Below the pieces are notes generated by a model. The model saw nothing but the letters and a program-made list of their open reading frames with translations, searched no databases and was not told the origin of the DNA. The position numbers and the translations under genes are program-made. Below are positions 29,317 through 37,508 of a DNA stretch of 64,000 nucleotides, one piece after another; position 1 is the first letter of the stretch; each line of letters starts with the position of its first letter. The stretch is from Mogibacterium neglectum (GTDB taxonomy: Bacteria > Bacillota > Clostridia > Peptostreptococcales > Anaerovoracaceae), in contig NZ_CP128647.1 in the NCBI RefSeq assembly GCF_030644205.1, forward strand, positions 1,612,001-1,676,000. Reading direction: 5' to 3'.

Positions 29317-30555
29317 ATGGATAAGAAAACGAAATTAAAATATGACCCTTTTGGCATAGTTGATATGTTTTATAAGCAGAACTGGCTTGAATATCAGGCA
29401 AGAAAAGGTCTGCTGCTCGCTAACGATAATCTACTTACTTGCAGATTCACCGTTGACGAGCCAAGAGATAGGCGGTATCGCATATTGCCATACAAGCATA
29501 GCAAGACGACGCAGGAGGAACTGGATTTATATGCTTCTTGTGGTTGGCATCTGATATACGGTTCTGGTTCAGTAATGATATTCTACACAGATGATCCGGA
29601 TGCCCCAGAGCCATTTACGGATGTGCAGAGTCAGCATAAGTACTATAGAAAGAGCTTGATTACTAATTTTATTTGGATGCTAATTCTTTTTGCAGAATTA
29701 CTTTTTAGCATCAGCCCAAGTTGGCAAGGATTCACTATATCACCTTCAGAACTTCTCTACAGCAGTGCTGATCAACCGCTTTCCACTTTGGCGATGACTT
29801 TTATTGGATTACCGTTGGCGCTTTTGTTCTGGTTTCAATATATGTTCACTTATATCAGCATACTGAATAGGAACAGAAAGAAGGATTTTTATGGGGCTTC
29901 GGGATTCAGATTGAAATATTATGTCAATGCGACGTTTATTATAACTTTAATCGTCCTAACCCTATGGAACATCATTGGCATCACTCGGACAGTGAATATC
30001 TCATCATCCGGCGACTTCACCCAGGCTCTTAAGTACAAGGGCAATGAGATTGTGCGCTTCTCGGAATTTGACCCTGATACGTGGAAGACTGTATATAAGA
30101 AAATCGAGTACTACCACGATGGCGAAGGCGATATGATAACCTTTGATGTCAATCAGGATAAAACTCTACTGATGCCTAGAATGGTGTCTGAGGTGCTTGA
30201 GGTAGAAAAAGATACTAAGAATGATGAAGATACTGTAAGGGAACTTTATTACAGCGTTAATCTTTACAAAGCAAGGTCTTCTAAAGTCGCATCTGAATTC
30301 ATGAAATATAATATAAAAGACGAGCTCACTGGGTTTAGTGACAAAGTGTCTATCAAATCTATTGACAAGTACCGTTTCGATTACAAGGGCCTCGACTACG
30401 CTGCATATATCGTAGATGAGAAGATGGCAAATGATACTACTGCAAAACGTGACCAGCTACTCTTCCTAAGAAAAGGGAGTACCTACGTATGCGTTTCATA
30501 TTACGGTCCTATCGACCTGAAGTCGAAGGTAGGACTGTTTGCAGAGAAGATGTAG
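29317..30555 (+). CDS. DUF2812 membrane protein, copy 2
   Basis: A 412-aa paralogue of the preceding gene, from ATG 29317 with GAGGTG upstream. Same plan: DUF2812 domain (DMFYKQNWLEYQARKGLLLA), three helices, and a C-terminal domain. Shared residues include VRFSEFDP, GLDYAAYI, LLFLRKGSTYVCVSYYG and PIDLKSKVGLFA. Divergence is greatest in the middle of the C-terminal domain (YYHDGEGDMITFDVNQDK versus a shorter Asn-rich stretch). Tandem duplication is clear. Confidence 0.75.
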   Translation: MDKKTKLKYDPFGIVDMFYKQNWLEYQARKGLLLANDNLLTCRFTVDEPRDRRYRILPYKHSKTTQEELDLYASCGWHLIYGSGSVMIFYTDDPDAPEPFTDVQSQHKYYRKSLITNFIWMLILFAELLFSISPSWQGFTISPSELLYSSADQPLSTLAMTFIGLPLALLFWFQYMFTYISILNRNRKKDFYGASGFRLKYYVNATFIITLIVLTLWNIIGITRTVNISSSGDFTQALKYKGNEIVRFSEFDPDTWKTVYKKIEYYHDGEGDMITFDVNQDKTLLMPRMVSEVLEVEKDTKNDEDTVRELYYSVNLYKARSSKVASEFMKYNIKDELTGFSDKVSIKSIDKYRFDYKGLDYAAYIVDEKMANDTTAKRDQLLFLRKGSTYVCVSYYGPIDLKSKVGLFAEKM

Positions 30556-30693
30556 GTTTTCAGATTATCTGAGGAATACATGTTCTAAACCCTGTTAATC
30601 GTTTTATTAGTAAGCCTATAAGCAAATAACCAGCCATACGGCTGGTCATTTCAGTTCCTGATTAAATTGCTTATTTATATCACGTATATCACG

Positions 30694-30939
30694 CTATTCT
30701 TCTGGAGCCTCGAACAGAACCTTGAACTTCGAGCCTTCACTCAGATATATTCCCTCGATATCTTCAGGATGATTTGCTACGAGTTCTGCGACATTATCCA
30801 CCTCGAACGAAACGCATATCCCGCAGGCTGCGCTAAGAGCTCTAGGCACCGGCATCAGTGTTGCGGTTTGATCTATGCTTTTCTGTTGCTTGTGAAACTG
30901 CTGTGCTCCAAAATGCGTATGAAAAGTTGCGATAAACAT
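30694..30939 (-). CDS. DUF3343 protein (putative Se/S carrier-like)
   Basis: An 81-aa protein with the DUF3343 pattern: FIATFHTHFGAQQFHKQQKS, ATLMPVPRALSAACGICVSF, ending in an acidic strand. Family members accompany TusA-like and YedE genes in selenium-using Clostridia and are thought to carry or deliver sulfur or selenium. The Cys pair CGIC is the likely reactive site. Overlaps the TusA-like stop by one base. Confidence 0.8.
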   Translation of the reverse strand: MFIATFHTHFGAQQFHKQQKSIDQTATLMPVPRALSAACGICVSFEVDNVAELVANHPEDIEGIYLSEGSKFKVLFEAPEE

Positions 30940-31142
30940 TACTTGAGAGTAATCAGGTAATCGCCTTCTGGCGTTTCACTGTATTCCATAGATAGCTTGT
31001 TGTTCGCTGCATATCTAGATATGTTCTTAACTGGTGTCATGCTGTCTACGAGAACTTCAACAGGTGTTCCAGCCTTTACAGCGTTCTGAGTCATAATTAC
31101 TGGTTCAGGGCACGAGTACCCTCTTGCATCTACCTTAGTCAT
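30939..31142 (-). CDS. TusA-family sulfurtransferase-like protein
   Basis: A 67-aa protein with the TusA/SirA fold signature: VDARGYSCPEPVIMTQNAV (CPxP with the active Cys), EVLVDSMTPVKNISRYA and a final strand. In this setting (YedE upstream, DUF3343 downstream) it matches the YedF type linked with selenium metabolism. It passes persulfide or perselenide between partners. Confidence 0.88.
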   Translation of the reverse strand: MTKVDARGYSCPEPVIMTQNAVKAGTPVEVLVDSMTPVKNISRYAANNKLSMEYSETPEGDYLITLK

Positions 31143-31143
31143 T

Positions 31144-32205
31144 TTATGCCTCCTTAGCTTTTCTTATATTCATCAGACCGATAATTAAAGTAACGATAAT
31201 TCCGAACACAACTGCAATCTTGCCATTTGGCGTTGGTCCCATTGGTGTCGATGCTAGTGCAAAGTTGTGACAGAAGGCTGCTCCAACGATTAGTCCGAGA
31301 ACTGCAACGCCCGAGTCTGCATTTCCAGCACCTGAGAGCACAACCTGGCGAAGTGGACAACCACCGAGTAGACAAGAGCCCAGTCCTACGAGGACCATTC
31401 CTAGGAAGTTCCATAGAGAGTCGTTAAATGCGATTGGCTGCTTGTCAAACCCTGCGTGAAAGAAGCCAAGTGCTATGTTTCCAATGAGAGCTGCGACAAA
31501 TATTGCAATAAATCCAGATAATAGATAGAAATCTTTGAATAACACTGCATCGCGAAGTCCACCAACCATGCATAGTCTAGTGCGCTGTGCTAGAACACCG
31601 ACAACAAGCCCTGCGATTAGCGAAATTGCGAGTGGTGCGTGCATAGCTCCAGGACCCTGTTTGCTGAATACAAGAAGTGCTGGGAATGCGCATAGGATAA
31701 CGAATAGTACTACTGTTATCGCTGGCATTGCTATGCCTTCTGTTGGTCCTAGTGGAACTGACTTCTTAAGCGTGAAGCCCTTCTTGAGAAATACGATTCC
31801 GCCGATAATTCCGCAGAAGAATCCAATCAGACCGATAATTGCATTCCAGTCCCCACCAGCGATTCTGAGAATCATTCTAAGTGGGCAGCCGAGGAACATT
31901 AGAGCTCCTACCATGACGAAGAATGAAAGCACGAATCTTGTCATCGGTGAGGAACCGCCACGAACTTTGAATTCTTTTCCGCAAACGGACATGATAAATG
32001 CACCAATAATAAGTCCAATTATCTCAGGACGAACGTACTGCACAACTGGAGCATTGTGGAGCTTAAGAGCACCTGCAGCATCTCTCAGGAAGCATGCAAT
32101 ACAAAAGCCCATGTTAGCAGGGTTGCCATACTTGACGAGAAGTACTGCTGCCGCGCCGACCACGAGCCCAGTAATAATCATAAGGGTACTTTTTTCTTTT
32201 TTCAT
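31144..32205 (-). CDS. yedE: YedE-family putative selenium transporter
   Basis: A 353-aa membrane protein from ATG 32203-32205 (GGAGGATAC upstream). About ten helices in two related halves, each with a conserved Cys signature: MFLGCPLRMILRIAGGDWN and LLGGCPLRQVVLSGAGNADS, plus NMGFCIACFLRDAAGALK and RTRLCMVGGLRDA. These GC(P)-R motifs mark the YeeE/YedE transporters of thiosulfate, sulfide or selenium species. Genomic partners TusA and DUF3343 favour selenium. Confidence 0.88.
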   Translation of the reverse strand: MKKEKSTLMIITGLVVGAAAVLLVKYGNPANMGFCIACFLRDAAGALKLHNAPVVQYVRPEIIGLIIGAFIMSVCGKEFKVRGGSSPMTRFVLSFFVMVGALMFLGCPLRMILRIAGGDWNAIIGLIGFFCGIIGGIVFLKKGFTLKKSVPLGPTEGIAMPAITVVLFVILCAFPALLVFSKQGPGAMHAPLAISLIAGLVVGVLAQRTRLCMVGGLRDAVLFKDFYLLSGFIAIFVAALIGNIALGFFHAGFDKQPIAFNDSLWNFLGMVLVGLGSCLLGGCPLRQVVLSGAGNADSGVAVLGLIVGAAFCHNFALASTPMGPTPNGKIAVVFGIIVTLIIGLMNIRKAKEA

Positions 32206-32341
32206 TGTATCCTCCTTGTTTAAATAATATCGATTTATTATTACGAGTATACCAAACAAGGATTTTGTATTAAAATCAGTAATTTTAATACTTAGCTGTA
32301 ATTATTAATATTTTCAATAGCAATTTATTTTGCACTTCTAT

Positions 32342-32773
32342 TTAATGAGAACTTCCCTGCAAAAGCCTCTTCATCGCCGCCCTATACTTCTCGACTCTCG
32401 CATAATCTTCCGCACCAGGATGCTCTATGCGTCTGATATCCATATTATGACTTAGGTCGGCAAGCTTGACGGAAGTCGCGAGCTTATTTTTCGATACCCT
32501 ATCTATGTACTGCATGTAGTCTTCGCTTAGGTCTTTCGTAAGGGTCTTCACCGCTTCAACAACCTTATCGCTAAATCCGCACATGCGCAAATACACCTCG
32601 TCATACTCGCTATCCTCGAGTACGTCATGAAGGTAAGCGACTACCTTTTCCTCTTCCGTTTCACACATATCTGCGACTGCGAATGGATGCAGATAGTACG
32701 GCTGTCCCGCCTTATCGAATTGTTCGTAGTGCGCTTCCTGGCATATCTGCTGTGCTAGCTGAATCTGGTCCAC
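32342..32773 (-). CDS. Small HD-domain phosphohydrolase (RelA/SpoT hydrolase-like)
   Basis: A 143-aa single-domain protein. HD-type motifs: YYLHPFAVAD (H), VVAYLHDVLEDSEYDE (HD), SVKLADLSHNMD (KLAD.. N). This is the arrangement of the SpoT/MESH1 hydrolase half without the synthetase or TGS domains. It may hydrolyse (p)ppGpp or another nucleotide; substrate not determined by sequence. It stands alone. Confidence 0.75.
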   Translation of the reverse strand: MDQIQLAQQICQEAHYEQFDKAGQPYYLHPFAVADMCETEEEKVVAYLHDVLEDSEYDEVYLRMCGFSDKVVEAVKTLTKDLSEDYMQYIDRVSKNKLATSVKLADLSHNMDIRRIEHPGAEDYARVEKYRAAMKRLLQGSSH

Positions 32774-32837
32774 TTTCCTAAACCTCCTTTGACAACTATC
32801 GTATGGTTTACTGTTATAGCAAGAGGCACTAGCCTTG

Positions 32838-34820
32838 CTATGCTAGTGCCCCTGTTGTATCGAAATTATATGTTGTGTTATCAATCACATGTGTGCCGGT
32901 ATACATTACGCCGTCTTGTCCTAGGTAATACCATACGCCATAATGCTTTACCCATCCTTTGTGCATCGCGCCGCTAGAGCTTAGGTAATAGCTATTGCCA
33001 CCTTCCTGAATCCAGCCAGTCTGCATAACTCCGTCGTTACCTAGATAGTACCAAGCACCGCCAGTGTACTGCCATCCCTTCTGCATTGCACCGCTTGAAT
33101 TCAGATAGAACCACTTGCCATTATCCTGTACCCAGCCGGTCTTCATCGCACCGCTGGAGCTTAGATAATAGCTATTGCCACCTTCCTGAATCCAGCCAAT
33201 CTGCATAACTCCGTCGCTACCTAGGTAGTACCAAGCACCGCCAGTGTACTGCCATCCCTTCTGCATTGCACCGCTGGAATTTAGAAGATACCACTTGCCA
33301 TTGTCCTGTACCCAGCCAGTTTTCATCAATCCACTCGCATCAAGGAAATATCTGTGACCACCGTCTTCTACCCAGCCTGTCTGCATAGCACCATCATTAT
33401 CCATGAAGCACCAGTCTTTTCCGTACGTTATCCAACCTGTCTTGAGTGCACCCGACGAATCTGCGAAATACCACTTATCCTTGGCTTTAACCCAGCCAGT
33501 GCCCATGATTCCAGATCTCGTTAATACATATTTCTTTTTTGCCGCTTTGTCGTAATATACAGTGTCCTGCAGCATTAAATTATAGCCTTCCGAGTCGAAG
33601 CAATACCAAGCTCCATCGATATATTGCCATCCGGTAGCGTATTTTCCATCATTTTTAATATAAGCGTAAGTCCATCCGTTTGGTGCGGTAGCATCTCCCC
33701 AGATCTGCCATCCTCTGATAATAGGATGGTATGTCTTTGCCTTTACTAAAGCTCTGCAAGATTCATCTGCAAAAGTCTGCATATCTGTGGATGACTTATC
33801 AAAGTCCTCTACGATAGCACCAACATTTTCAATCGCTTTGTAAGCTGGGGTATTGTGCTTGTCTGCATATAGCTTATATGACAGTTGACGAAGCGGTCCA
33901 TTTGATGAGAGTACAAAGTTCTTAGGTTCTAGGAATTCAAGTAACTGCTTACCATTTGCACTTGAGATTCCGTGATGACCAGTTCTTAGAGTATCTATCG
34001 TGCCAGACTTCTTATAAATAACCTCTCCATATTTATAATCGATCATCGCAGATGCGTCTCCGAGTATTACCGCATTATGTAGTCCTTTTGTAATCTGCGT
34101 GATTATGGAGTTGTCGTTCTCCGTATAACCTTCTTTGTTGACAATGCTGCTTAGGTTATACAGCGCGATATCTAGGTTTCCAAACTTGAAGCTAATATTG
34201 TCGCTATAATCTCCCTTCCTAGTAATCGTTGCATCCAACTTAGAAAGCGCACTCGTATCGTCGGAAGTGATATCGACCATAGTAACCTTTGCCTCGGTTA
34301 GTTTTCTTGAAACTTCCTTAAAGTATTCAGCGGTCTTCCATGTCGGATCTTCATACTTAGGAGCCCAATTTAAATATTTCTTATGGATATAAACTGTATC
34401 TGAGTCAAAGAATGGATTTCCATCGGAATTCTTCTCGTCAACCAAATCTATAAATCCACCTATGTGATCTGAATGCGCATGCGTAGCAACAGCGAAATCA
34501 ATATGCTTAACGCCTAGTTTTCTCATAAACTCCGCTACGGTCTTGCCATTACCACCCTGAGCAGCATATGGTCCGTATTCGCTAGGGTTTGATGCATCGA
34601 TCATACCAAATTTACCGTTGCTTTGAACAAGCGTGCAATCACTATGCGAACCATCTGTTGACGGAAGCGATAGATAGTATACTTTATCGCTCTCCGCATC
34701 CCACGTTGGGTTTTCATCGTCTGCATTTACATTAATTGGGTAAAATACGACCAAAAAAAATAGCAACACGAGACTGCTACATATAAATGCCAGTATAGAG
34801 TTATAGCTCCTTCTTTCCAT
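32838..34820 (-). CDS. Secreted metallo-beta-lactamase-fold protein with choline-binding-type repeats
   Basis: A 660-aa surface protein. Residues 1-33 are a signal peptide. Residues 45-355 are a metallo-beta-lactamase fold with THAHSDH (H114, H116, D118, H119), a later LGDAS and a GHHG segment. Residues 380-660 are about a dozen 20-residue cell-wall-binding repeats of the GWxxxxGxWYYLxxxGxM type. The plan matches pneumococcal Pce/CbpE, a phosphorylcholine esterase anchored by such repeats; substrate here is inferred. The binding repeats suggest choline or glucan decorations on this organism's envelope. Lone gene. Confidence 0.8.
   Translation of the reverse strand: MERRSYNSILAFICSSLVLLFFLVVFYPINVNADDENPTWDAESDKVYYLSLPSTDGSHSDCTLVQSNGKFGMIDASNPSEYGPYAAQGGNGKTVAEFMRKLGVKHIDFAVATHAHSDHIGGFIDLVDEKNSDGNPFFDSDTVYIHKKYLNWAPKYEDPTWKTAEYFKEVSRKLTEAKVTMVDITSDDTSALSKLDATITRKGDYSDNISFKFGNLDIALYNLSSIVNKEGYTENDNSIITQITKGLHNAVILGDASAMIDYKYGEVIYKKSGTIDTLRTGHHGISSANGKQLLEFLEPKNFVLSSNGPLRQLSYKLYADKHNTPAYKAIENVGAIVEDFDKSSTDMQTFADESCRALVKAKTYHPIIRGWQIWGDATAPNGWTYAYIKNDGKYATGWQYIDGAWYCFDSEGYNLMLQDTVYYDKAAKKKYVLTRSGIMGTGWVKAKDKWYFADSSGALKTGWITYGKDWCFMDNDGAMQTGWVEDGGHRYFLDASGLMKTGWVQDNGKWYLLNSSGAMQKGWQYTGGAWYYLGSDGVMQIGWIQEGGNSYYLSSSGAMKTGWVQDNGKWFYLNSSGAMQKGWQYTGGAWYYLGNDGVMQTGWIQEGGNSYYLSSSGAMHKGWVKHYGVWYYLGQDGVMYTGTHVIDNTTYNFDTTGALA
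32991..33350 (-). repeat. Tandem 180-bp coding repeat (two units)
   Basis: Units 32991-33170 and 33171-33350 are near-identical for about 150 bp, each encoding three 20-residue binding repeats (for example WIQEGGNSYYLSSSGAM). Differences are mostly silent or conservative. This points to recent duplication, and such arrays commonly vary in copy number. Confidence 0.85.
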
Positions 34821-35068
34821 TTCAACCTCTCACTTAAAAAACGTGTGTCATTTAACAGAATGATTCTATATTAAGGATTTTGTATTTTCAAGTATTTTAT
34901 CGGTTAATCAGGTTAAATAGTTCCCTATTTAGTTATCCTATATTTTCATCATTTTCTATTGATTAGCAGGAATAAAAAATGTTATCTACCCTATTTACAT
35001 GGACTCTCGTAAATGATAATCTACAACTCATGCAAAATTACTATTATAATTAGAGGAGGAGCAGAACT

Positions 35069-35380
35069 ATGAATCACGAAGAATCATATTTTGATAGCGG
35101 GTTATTTCAGCTTATTGGATATAGCCTTATTGGCATACTTATTACAACTGCAACCCTCGGCATTTGTCTGCCTTGGGCGTACTGCATGATTTACAACTGG
35201 GAAATAAAGCACACGGTAATAGAAGGTAGGCGCCTAGAATTTGATGGCACCGCTGTGCAGCTATTCGGGAATTGGATAAAGTGGCTTCTGCTTACGATTG
35301 TAACGTTGGGAATCTATGGGTTCTGGGTGAATATCAAGCTTAGACAGTGGAAGACGATGCATACACATTTTGCGAATTAG
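35069..35380 (+). CDS. DUF898-like small membrane protein
   Basis: A 103-aa protein (MNHEESYFDSGLFQLIGYSL) with two transmembrane helices and the phrases LGICLPWAYCMIYNWEIKHT, EGRRLEFDGTAVQLFGNWIK and LGIYGFWVNIKLRQWK, which match half of a DUF898/YjgN unit. GAGGAGGAG precedes the ATG. Function unknown. The 248-bp gap before it is AT-rich, with TATAAT at about 35045. Confidence 0.65.
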   Translation: MNHEESYFDSGLFQLIGYSLIGILITTATLGICLPWAYCMIYNWEIKHTVIEGRRLEFDGTAVQLFGNWIKWLLLTIVTLGIYGFWVNIKLRQWKTMHTHFAN

Positions 35381-35499
35381 ATTTTGCTATTAATTTCCTG
35401 TATCTGGACTAGTCAGCTTCTCTATTGGATCGATTTTACTTAATATCTATGCTGCGAGGGCTCACTAGGAAGATTCAAATTTAAAAAATTATTTAAATG

Positions 35500-35544
35500 A
35501 AAAAGCCTCGAATTCGCCAATACAAAGGCGTTTTCAAGGCTTTT
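35500..35544 (-). terminator. Terminator after tRNA-Thr
   Basis: On the minus strand AAAAGCCTTGAAAACGCC pairs with GGCGAATTCGAGGCTTTTT through a long stem, ending in a T-run. It lies just 3' of the tRNA. Confidence 0.75.
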
Positions 35545-35549
35545 ACTTT

Positions 35550-35624
35550 TGGAGCTGCTGGCGAGAATCGAACTCGCAACCACTTCATTACGAGTGAAGT
35601 GCTCTACCATTGAGCCACAGCAGC
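35550..35624 (-). tRNA. tRNA-Thr(CGT)
   Basis: Minus-strand cloverleaf: acceptor GCTGCTG/CAGCAGC, D arm GGCTCAATGGTAGAGC, anticodon arm CTTCA-CTCGTAA-TGAAG (anticodon CGT), T arm GCGAG-TTCGATT-CTCGC, discriminator T then encoded CCA. All stems pair. Confidence 0.95.
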
Positions 35625-35791
35625 ATATTGAAGTTGCCCATAAAGTATATAATAAAATCAATTACTTATCAATGTTGCATTTTCATATTCAAATCGCTGC
35701 ATGATATAATCAATTATACGCGTATATCACTATTATCATGGTCGTGTACATATTAAATATTTACAATTACATACGAATTGCGAGGTATCCT

Positions 35792-36832
35792 ATGACCGTA
35801 ACAGAGCAAGCACAGAAAATCGAAAATAAAAAAATCTGCCTCATATACACAGGTGGCACAATTGGCATGTCTAGAACAGATATTGGCTACGCACCATTGG
35901 CTGGTCACTTTCAGCATGAGCTAGACCGCATCGACGACCTCCGTTCTGATGGAATGCCGCAGTATGAACTCGTTGAGTTCACGCCACTTCTCGATTCATC
36001 CAACATAACTTACGTTCAGTGGAATATGATTGCCGAATCAATCGCATCTCGCTACGACGATTACGATGGATTTGTCGTGCTACACGGCACAGATACCATG
36101 GCGTACAGCACTTCTGCGCTTTCTTTTATGCTTGAGAATCTTAATAAACCTGTGATTTTCACCGGGTCACAAATTCCACTTTGCGAGCTCCGAAGCGACG
36201 GAAAGGATAACCTCATTACATCCATATTGGTTGCTGCTTCTGGCAAGGTGAACGAGGTAGCGCTCTACTTTGGGCACAAGCTATTACGTGGCAACCGAGC
36301 CATGAAAGTTTCAGCAGATGGGCTTATCGCATTTTCTTCGCCGAATTATCCGCCGCTTGCAAATGCCGGAATAGACATCAATTATAATGAACCTCGCTTG
36401 ATGCCGAAGTCTCGCGGAGAGCTCCTCGTTCAGTCGATTAAACCTGCGAAGGTTGGTGTTATAAAGCTATTTCCAGGAATCCAGTTTGAGCTATTTGCAC
36501 CAATTGTGACGCGCGGACTCGATGCTCTCGTACTAGAAACATTTGGCACTGGCAACATACCTAATTATGACAAAGCGCTACCACCTCTCATCGCTCGCGC
36601 CATTGCAAATGGCACTACAGTGGTAGTCTGCACGCAGTGCTCACAGGGAACAGTCAGGCTTGGGGCATACGAAACGAGTTCAGAGCTTGCAAAAGCAGGT
36701 GCTGTATCTGGTTCAAATATGACTACTGAAGCGACAGTAGCTAAACTCTACTACCTCTTCAGCCTAGGTCTGGAGCACAGCGAAATCAGCCGGTTAATCG
36801 AAACCGACATGCGGGGAGAGCTTAACCAATGA
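35792..36832 (+). CDS. ansA: L-asparaginase, type I
   Basis: A 346-aa enzyme from ATG 35792 (GAGG upstream; the frame extends further 5' without a ribosome site). Asparaginase signatures: ICLIYTGGTIGM (first catalytic Thr) and FVVLHGTDTMAYS (second Thr-Asp), with SDGKDNLI supplying Lys. It converts asparagine to aspartate and ammonia in the cytoplasm (no signal peptide). First gene of a three-gene operon; overlaps the next by ATGA. Confidence 0.88.
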   Translation: MTVTEQAQKIENKKICLIYTGGTIGMSRTDIGYAPLAGHFQHELDRIDDLRSDGMPQYELVEFTPLLDSSNITYVQWNMIAESIASRYDDYDGFVVLHGTDTMAYSTSALSFMLENLNKPVIFTGSQIPLCELRSDGKDNLITSILVAASGKVNEVALYFGHKLLRGNRAMKVSADGLIAFSSPNYPPLANAGIDINYNEPRLMPKSRGELLVQSIKPAKVGVIKLFPGIQFELFAPIVTRGLDALVLETFGTGNIPNYDKALPPLIARAIANGTTVVVCTQCSQGTVRLGAYETSSELAKAGAVSGSNMTTEATVAKLYYLFSLGLEHSEISRLIETDMRGELNQ

Positions 36833-37500
36833 AGCTATCATATCTCTCATCATTGGCACACCCTGATCTCCGCTCTTACTTTGAAAATTCAGGTTATGTT
36901 ATCCGCACATTTCCCGAACTATGCACGGTGTCGAGTCTCGTTGATAATCATCCAGATGTGCTGCTGTGCAAGCTAGGTGCAAAGCCAGAATCTCCTATAT
37001 ATGAAGGTGTTTCTGATAAACTAAGTCCTGTTTATCCAAACGACTGCAGATACAATGCGACATGTACGGGAAAGTTTTTTATCCACAAGCTGGATATAAC
37101 TGATTCAGAACTCCTATCTGCTGCAATGGCGAGCTGCGGAGATGAACTGAAGCTTGTAGATGTCCGTCAGGGATATACGAAGTGTAGCACCATAATAGTG
37201 GATGAAGAATCCATCATCACTTATGACAAAGGCATTGCAAAGCCTTGTGAGATGGCAGGAATGAACGTGCTGCTAGTCGAGCCAGGCTTCGTGAAGCTGC
37301 GAGGTGCCGATACTGGATTTATCGGAGGTGCGAGTGGACGCGTGGATGATGAAATAATATTTAACGGCGACCTCTCGGCGCATCCAAACCTTAAGAAAAT
37401 TACCTCTTTCATCGAGGCCCGAGGCCTTGGTTGCAAGTGGTTTGACTCGTACGAGCTCGAGGATATTGGTTCAATAATTACGGTTACAGATTCAGAATAA
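36829..37500 (+). CDS. DUF6873-like protein
   Basis: A 223-aa protein (MKLSYLSSLAHPDLRSYFEN). The core VDVRQGYTKCSTIIVDEESI, TYDKGIAKPCEMAGMNVLLV and DTGFIGGASGRVDDEIIFNG looks like the guanidino-modifying (amidinotransferase-like) fold proteins annotated DUF6873 in Clostridia. No enzyme activity can be assigned. Coupled to asparaginase by a 4-nt overlap and 8 nt before the radical SAM gene. Confidence 0.6.
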   Translation: MKLSYLSSLAHPDLRSYFENSGYVIRTFPELCTVSSLVDNHPDVLLCKLGAKPESPIYEGVSDKLSPVYPNDCRYNATCTGKFFIHKLDITDSELLSAAMASCGDELKLVDVRQGYTKCSTIIVDEESIITYDKGIAKPCEMAGMNVLLVEPGFVKLRGADTGFIGGASGRVDDEIIFNGDLSAHPNLKKITSFIEARGLGCKWFDSYELEDIGSIITVTDSE

Positions 37501-37508
37501 GGATATAT

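Noticed and set aside
30625-30650. ACCAGCC-ATAC-GGCTGGT hairpin as a terminator between the DUF2812 and DUF3343 genes
   Set aside because: The 7-bp stem is clear but the T-run is weak on both strands, so I did not list it as a feature.
30694-31142. Possible selenocysteine (in-frame TGA) in the TusA-like or DUF3343 genes
   Set aside because: Both frames have ordinary Cys codons at the reactive sites and no internal TGA.
32991-33470. Regular repeats that might suggest a CRISPR array
   Set aside because: Period is 60/180 bp, in frame, and the units encode cell-wall-binding repeats with no unique spacers.
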